A stretch of DNA of 36,675 nucleotides, from the NCBI GenBank assembly GCA_003136335.1, contig PLEA01000266.1:422-37096 (forward strand), given 5' to 3'. Under the pieces are notes generated by a model. The model worked only from the letters and a program-made list of their open reading frames with translations, did no database searches and was not told the DNA's origin. Shown piece after piece: positions 33,006-36,675 of this stretch (positions within the stretch are counted from its first letter, which is position 1; the number at the start of each line of letters is the position of its first letter). This DNA is from Acidobacteriaceae bacterium. Its GTDB lineage: Bacteria > Acidobacteriota > Terriglobia > Terriglobales > SbA1. The position numbers were made by a program, and so were the translations under genes.

Positions 33006-33987
33006 AAGGGGACTTCCTCTTCCCGCGTTCTTGTCGTTTGGTAGCGCGGCGATTCGTCTTTACCTGTGAGTTCGCTGTACGTGAGCCGCTTTCCGAACAC
33101 TTGGCTCATGGCGAGTTCAAAGCGTTGACCGTCGTTCAGGTTCTTGCGATTGTTGAAACGGAACATCTGTTCGTCAAGGTAGCGATAGAGATGAAACGGT
33201 TCCACGCTCACATACGTGTCATGAAGGCCGCGCTTTACGAGACTCCAAAAGTTCTCAAGAGTGTTCGTGTGTACGCGGCCACGCACGTATTCCACGGCAT
33301 GATCTACTACTCCGTGCTGATAGTCATTGTCGAGGCCGATATAAGCCTTGAGCGCATCGGTATAGAGCGCCGCACCAGCTTGAACTTGCTCCCGAACCAA
33401 CGGTTGCAGATTGTACTTGCGGCGCTTCCTCACAATCTGAGTCCTAACCTTCCGCCGCGCTCCATAAATCCGACTACAACTGCCTTGTCATCGTCTATGC
33501 GGCCAGTGAGTTTGTCGCGACGAGACGTGTGCATGTTGCGGGCGTTCCCGCCGATGAAAGTCTCATCTACTTCGACTTCGCTATCGGGCCCGCTGCCCAG
33601 CTTTTTGCCGTAGAAGTCATCGTGCAAGGCCAACCGGATACGTTGAAGCATGAACCATGCAGACTTCTGGGTGATGCCCAATGCGCGATGAACTTCCATG
33701 CTGCTGATGCCGTTCTTGCAGTTGGTCAGCATCCAAAAAGCCGCCATCCACTTATCCATTCCAAGCGGCGAGTCCTCAAAGATCGTCCCGACCTTGATCG
33801 TGAATTGTTTGTCGCATCCACGGCAAAGCCAAATGCGGCGCGTCTTGATGAAGTAGTTCTTATCGGAGTTGCAGCGCGGGCAAGCGATCTTGCGATTTGG
33901 CCAGCGCAGCCTCACGGCGTAATCGAAGGCCCGTTGTGGATCGGAGAAGTAAACAATGGCTTGCTGTAAAGTCTTTGGCGCTCTCAT
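33002..33987 (-). pseudogene. IS1595-family (ISXO2-like) transposase, one frameshift
   Basis: Two frames together give one transposase of about 328 residues. The N-terminal part (from the ATG at 33987) has a zinc ribbon (CPRCNSDKN...LCRGC) and the start of the ISXO2-like DDE domain (EVEVDETFIGG, DKAVVVGFMERGG). Near 33450 one A appears to be missing, and the frame passes to RLGLRL and a stop, while the continuation in the next frame (VRKRRKYNLQPLV, LYTDALKAYIGLDND, HTNTLENFWSLVKRGLHDTY) carries the remaining catalytic residues. The span of 986 bases is one short of a multiple of three. Either the element is freshly inactivated or the base was missed in sequencing. Confidence 0.88.
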
Positions 33988-33993
33988 GGTTCA

Positions 33994-34022
33994 AATGTAC
34001 GCTAATTGTTCGCGTGTGTCAA
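33994..34022 (-). promoter_or_regulatory. Consensus sigma-70-like promoter for the transposase
   Basis: On the minus strand TTGACA (34022-34017) and TACATT (33999-33994) are separated by exactly 17 bases. The -10 ends seven bases before the ATG at 33987, so transcription would begin at or next to the start codon, predicting a leaderless or near-leaderless mRNA; no ribosome-binding site is seen. Confidence 0.6.
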
Positions 34023-34047
34023 GTATATATTCCCCATATTTGTCATC

Positions 34048-34071
34048 AAAGTGTCCCTGCAGGAACACTTT
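34048..34071. repeat. 24-bp near-perfect palindrome
   Basis: AAAGTGTCCCTG / CAGGAACACTTT has one mismatched pair. It lies 18 bases after the stop of the MBL-rhodanese gene. It might be a terminator without a T-tract, an operator, or part of the IS end. Confidence 0.6.
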
Positions 34072-34088
34072 CCTCATTTTTCGCGAGA

Positions 34089-35480
34089 TCAGACGCCCGC
34101 CGGTTTCGCGCTTACGCTGGGCAGTCCCTCCTGCTGCCACGCATCGAATCCTCCGATCACGTTGATGACGTGCTTGAAACCCGCCCGCTGCAGCAGGCTG
34201 CTGGCGATCATGCTGCGGTAGCCGCCCTTGCAGTGCACCGCGATGGGCGCGTCGTGCTCCAGCGCTGGCGGAGAGACTTTGAAGTTGTCGAGCGGCCACC
34301 AGGTCGCACCCGCAATGTGCGCCGCATCCCACTCCGGTTCGCGGCGTACGTCGAGCACCTGCCCTTCGTGCGCTTTCAATCGTGCGTCAAGCTCGCTTAC
34401 CGTCAGCTGAGAAATGGTGGCCACTGGAAATCCGGCCTGCTTCCAGGCGGCCAGGCCTCCGTCAAGCTGCCCATCCAGAACTTCAATGCCCACACGCGCC
34501 AGCCGCAGCCGGGCCTCTTCTAATTGCGACTCCGATCCCGCGATCAGCACGGGATGCGACGACAATCCCAGCACCGAGCCTGCCCACGACGCAAACTGGC
34601 CGGACAGCGCAATGTTCACCGAGCCCGGCACATGGCCTGCTGCAAATTCCTCACCGGGACGCACGTCCAGCGCGATTTCTCCATCGTTTAACATCGTCTT
34701 CAACGCAGACGGCGAAATGACCCGCAGCGCCGGCAGGTCCGCCAAGGGCGTAGCGCCGGTGCGATTGATCTCGGCGTCCTTGAGAAAATATTCCGGGCGC
34801 GCGGGAAGGTTGCTGGTCAACTGCGTGACGAATTCTTCCCTGCTCTTGATCTGCAGCGCGTAGTTCGTGAGGCGTTCCGTCCCGATCGTCGATGACCGTT
34901 CGGCCCGCATGTTCTTTCCGCAGAGAGAGCCAGCACCGTGTGCCGGATAGACCAGCACGTCGTCGGCAAGCGTCAGCAACTTCTGGTGCAAGCTGTCGTA
35001 GAGCATGCCCGCGAGTTGTGCCGGGGTGTGTCTGGGCGACAGGTCGGGCCGGCCCACATCGCCAATGAAAAGCGTATCCCCGGTCAGAACCGCCCACGGT
35101 GAGCGAGATTTCTCTTCATGGGCGACCACCAGGCAAATACTCTCCGCACTGTGCCCCGGAGTTTCCAGCACGCGAATCGACCCCTTACCAAACTTCAACT
35201 CAAATCCGTCGCCCACCGGCACGTGAGGAAACGTGGCTCCCGCCTGCGCACCAATGTAAATCTTTGCGCCCGTGCGGGCAGCTAATTCCTGGTGTCCGGA
35301 AACGAAGTCCGCGTGCAGATGGGTCTCAACAATGTGGCGGATTGTGGCGCCGTGCTGCGCGGCGACCGCCAGGTACAACTCTACGTCCCGCTGCGGATCC
35401 ACCACCACCGCTTCGCCTTCCGAAGCCAGCAGGTAAGAAGCATGTGCCAGGCATCCCAGATAGAACTGTTCGAAGTACAC
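34089..35480 (-). CDS. Metallo-beta-lactamase / double rhodanese fusion (persulfide dioxygenase-like)
   Basis: 463 residues. The N-terminal MBL-fold domain (1-about 250) has the glyoxalase-II/ETHE1-like metal site: His54, His56 and Asp58 in THLHADFVSGH, His110 in TPGHSAES, Asp135 in LTGDTLFIGDVGRPDL and His181 in YPAHGAGS. This subgroup oxidises glutathione persulfide with oxygen to sulfite. Two rhodanese domains follow: the first (about 255-350, LDVRPGEEFAAGHVPGSVNI) has no active-site Cys, and the second (about 360-455) has Cys417 in VHCKGGYRS. The fusion couples sulfur oxidation and sulfur transfer, and is used for sulfide detoxification. The DF.SGH form (instead of DH..G) is normal for the ETHE1 group. 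Only this gene appears in the operon. Confidence 0.93.
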   Translation of the reverse strand: MYFEQFYLGCLAHASYLLASEGEAVVVDPQRDVELYLAVAAQHGATIRHIVETHLHADFVSGHQELAARTGAKIYIGAQAGATFPHVPVGDGFELKFGKGSIRVLETPGHSAESICLVVAHEEKSRSPWAVLTGDTLFIGDVGRPDLSPRHTPAQLAGMLYDSLHQKLLTLADDVLVYPAHGAGSLCGKNMRAERSSTIGTERLTNYALQIKSREEFVTQLTSNLPARPEYFLKDAEINRTGATPLADLPALRVISPSALKTMLNDGEIALDVRPGEEFAAGHVPGSVNIALSGQFASWAGSVLGLSSHPVLIAGSESQLEEARLRLARVGIEVLDGQLDGGLAAWKQAGFPVATISQLTVSELDARLKAHEGQVLDVRREPEWDAAHIAGATWWPLDNFKVSPPALEHDAPIAVHCKGGYRSMIASSLLQRAGFKHVINVIGGFDAWQQEGLPSVSAKPAGV

Positions 35481-35546
35481 GGAACAGATGCTAGAACAAA
35501 TCCCTGGGCAATGCCACGGAAGAGGTGATCAGAAGGAGAATCAGAA

Positions 35547-35825
35547 TCACGAGGGCAGCGGAGTGATGAATTCCAGGCCAAAGCAGAATCCATTGCGCGA
35601 GCGAACAATGGCGGTCAGCCGCGAGGGCGTGGGAGTCTCGAACTCAATCTCCAGCAAGTCGCCCGGGTTGAGCAGGATTCCGGCATACAGTACCATGCCG
35701 CCTTCGCTCAGTTCAGTGCCGCGGCCCTCTACTTCAGTAGTCGAGAAGCCTTTGGAGGTTACGACGCGCACCGGCATGTCGACCGGAACGCGGGGCCAGC
35801 GGCGGTTTTTTTCAACATCCGACAT
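35547..35825 (-). CDS. PilZ-domain protein (c-di-GMP-binding type)
   Basis: 92 residues from the ATG at 35825 (MSDVEKNRRWPRVPVDMPVR); a second in-frame ATG lies at 35837. The protein is a bare PilZ domain. The bis-Arg switch region R-R-W-P-R (residues 8-12) and the ELSEGGMVL segment (for (D/N)xSxxG) are present, so binding of c-di-GMP is plausible although the second motif begins Glu instead of Asp/Asn. Such small PilZ proteins act as adaptors in motility, pili or exopolysaccharide control. The next gene, a TPM-domain protein, is divergent. Earlier codons in the frame are Arg-rich and probably non-coding. Confidence 0.85.
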   Translation of the reverse strand: MSDVEKNRRWPRVPVDMPVRVVTSKGFSTTEVEGRGTELSEGGMVLYAGILLNPGDLLEIEFETPTPSRLTAIVRSRNGFCFGLEFITPLPS

Positions 35826-35964
35826 GCTGCCAATCATTATTCTTGGGACAGCTTTCGTCAAATTACGAAGGTGAAATGATCTCCTGAGTGAGCGGGCCCG
35901 TCGAAACGGCGACCCTCTCCGGCGAAATCCCAAGCGGTACGGCGGCCTCCTGTACAATCTGCGT

Positions 35965-36675
35965 GTGAATTGGCGCAGAAAATTGTGTCTGGCTACGGTC
36001 TTGGTTTTGTCGCCGGGCATATGGATGCGGGCGAAATCGGTTTCACAACTCCAACCGGCGGGTTACGTCAATGATTTCGCGCACGTTCTTGATCAAAACA
36101 CGAGCGCACAGATCAGGGACATCTGCCTGCAGATCGACGAAAAGGCTCACGCCCAAATCGCCCTCGTGACCATCAATTCCCTGGATGGCTCCGACATCGA
36201 GAGTTATGCGGTCGACCTCTTCAAGAAATGGGGCATCGGCGCCAAGTCTACCAATCGTGGAGTGCTGATTCTGTACGCGATAAAGGATCACCGCGCGCGC
36301 ATTGAAGTGGGTTACGGGCTGGAACCGATTCTGCCGGATGGAAGGGTCGGAGGCTTTCAGCGGGAGGCGACCCCGCTGATGCGCAGCGAAAATTACAACG
36401 ACGCCCTGCTGCTAGTCACAAGCCGCGTTGCGGATGTCATCGCCACGGATGCGGGAATCCAGCTCACCAATTCGCAGCCGCGAGCTCCCGCCCAGCCAGA
36501 GCCTCAGCCCGGCGGCGGTTTGTCGGTGGGTGGGATCATTGGATTTATTGTCGTTATACTGATCATCCTCTTTACGCCTTTACGCAGCATTCTTTTCTGG
36601 CTTTTTTTTTCTCAGGTCTTTGGGGGACGCGGCGGTGGTTTCGGGGGCGGCGGATTCGGCGGTGGTGGTGGCGGC
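35965..36675 (+). CDS. TPM-domain membrane protein, N-terminal 237 residues (gene runs off the right edge)
   Basis: The frame stays open from the GTG at 35965 to the window edge. A signal peptide (LCLATVLVLSPGIWMRAKS, about 6-24) leads to a TPM domain (about 30-165): FAHVLDQNTSAQIRDICLQI, AQIALVTINSLDGSDIESYA, FKKWGIGAKSTNRGVLILYA and IEVGYGLEPILPDGRVGGFQ, all typical of the family once called DUF477. A Pro-rich linker, a transmembrane helix (about 192-216, IGFIVVILIILF) and a Gly-rich tail (GGRGGGFGGGGFGGGGGG) follow. YgcG/TPM proteins localise to the membrane and are linked to cell-surface maintenance and photosystem repair in plants; the bacterial role is not established. The start may be this GTG. 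Confidence 0.88.
   Translation, partial: MNWRRKLCLATVLVLSPGIWMRAKSVSQLQPAGYVNDFAHVLDQNTSAQIRDICLQIDEKAHAQIALVTINSLDGSDIESYAVDLFKKWGIGAKSTNRGVLILYAIKDHRARIEVGYGLEPILPDGRVGGFQREATPLMRSENYNDALLLVTSRVADVIATDAGIQLTNSQPRAPAQPEPQPGGGLSVGGIIGFIVVILIILFTPLRSILFWLFFSQVFGGRGGGFGGGGFGGGGGG

Larger units (their letters stand above)
32844..34022. mobile_element. IS1595-family insertion sequence (ends not resolved)
   Basis: The minimum span covers the small passenger ORF, the transposase and its promoter. I could not identify matching terminal inverted repeats or a target duplication with confidence, so the true ends lie outside these coordinates, probably within 32.68-32.84 kb on the left and about 34.02-34.08 kb on the right. 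Confidence 0.65.

Noticed and set aside
1..36675. CRISPR arrays
   Set aside because: No regularly spaced direct repeats with unique spacers were seen; the repeats present are isolated or tandem hairpins.

Overview
The window looks like a chromosomal segment of a soil-type Acidobacteriota bacterium (Koribacter / Sulfotelmatobacter-like). This is inferred from the mix of gene families and from many short palindromic interspersed repeats; no 16S rRNA gene is present to confirm it. Most genes are monocistronic, face both ways, and look like a moderately high-GC chromosome. Two stretches, about 19.3-22.8 kb and 32.1-34.0 kb, look lower in GC and carry mobile-element debris.

Layout. 1-6.3 kb: 5' part of threonine synthase, a membrane-anchored cytochrome c, a frameshifted exported protein, a frameshifted protein with three TonB_C domains, a zinc-ribbon/Sel1 membrane protein, and a heavily decayed secreted phosphatase pseudogene. 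6.3-13 kb: acetyl-CoA synthetase, a repeat-rich spacer, a 633-residue protein of unknown function carrying two in-frame copies of a palindromic repeat, an SH3-NlpC/P60 peptidase, tRNA-Gln(CUG) and an isochorismatase-like hydrolase. 13-19.2 kb: a P-loop kinase with an RG-rich N-terminus, a PPOX/F420-type oxidoreductase, an AbrB/PIN (VapBC-type) toxin-antitoxin pair behind two identical operator-like palindromes, an MFS exporter and a DUF885 peptidase-like protein.

19.2-22.9 kb looks like a degraded integrated element. It holds a broken secreted-protein gene, a small Zn-ribbon protein overlapping a solitary CpaF/TadA ATPase by ATGA, a short third frame also overlapping by ATGA, and the C-terminal remnant of a tyrosine integrase abutting the 3' end of tRNA-Gly(CCC). 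22.9-31.9 kb returns to ordinary chromosome: a Tat-exported amidase, small unknown proteins, an ABC-2 exporter operon, a secreted transglutaminase-like protein, other unknown proteins and an orphan nuoB. 31.9-34.0 kb holds repeats, a decayed membrane-protein gene and an IS1595-family insertion sequence with a broken transposase and a 53-residue passenger ORF. The end carries a metallo-beta-lactamase/rhodanese fusion (persulfide metabolism), a PilZ protein and the start of a TPM-domain membrane protein.

The most unusual signal is the palindromic repeat family. Two copies lie inside one protein gene, in the same orientation and the same reading frame, and add nearly identical peptides of about 25 residues. 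This resembles the protein-coding palindromic elements described in Rickettsia. The second theme is the number of broken reading frames. Some carry a single indel, which could be a sequencing error. At least two (the phosphatase at 5.8-6.3 kb and the membrane protein at 32.2-32.7 kb) carry several independent lesions and are convincing pseudogenes.
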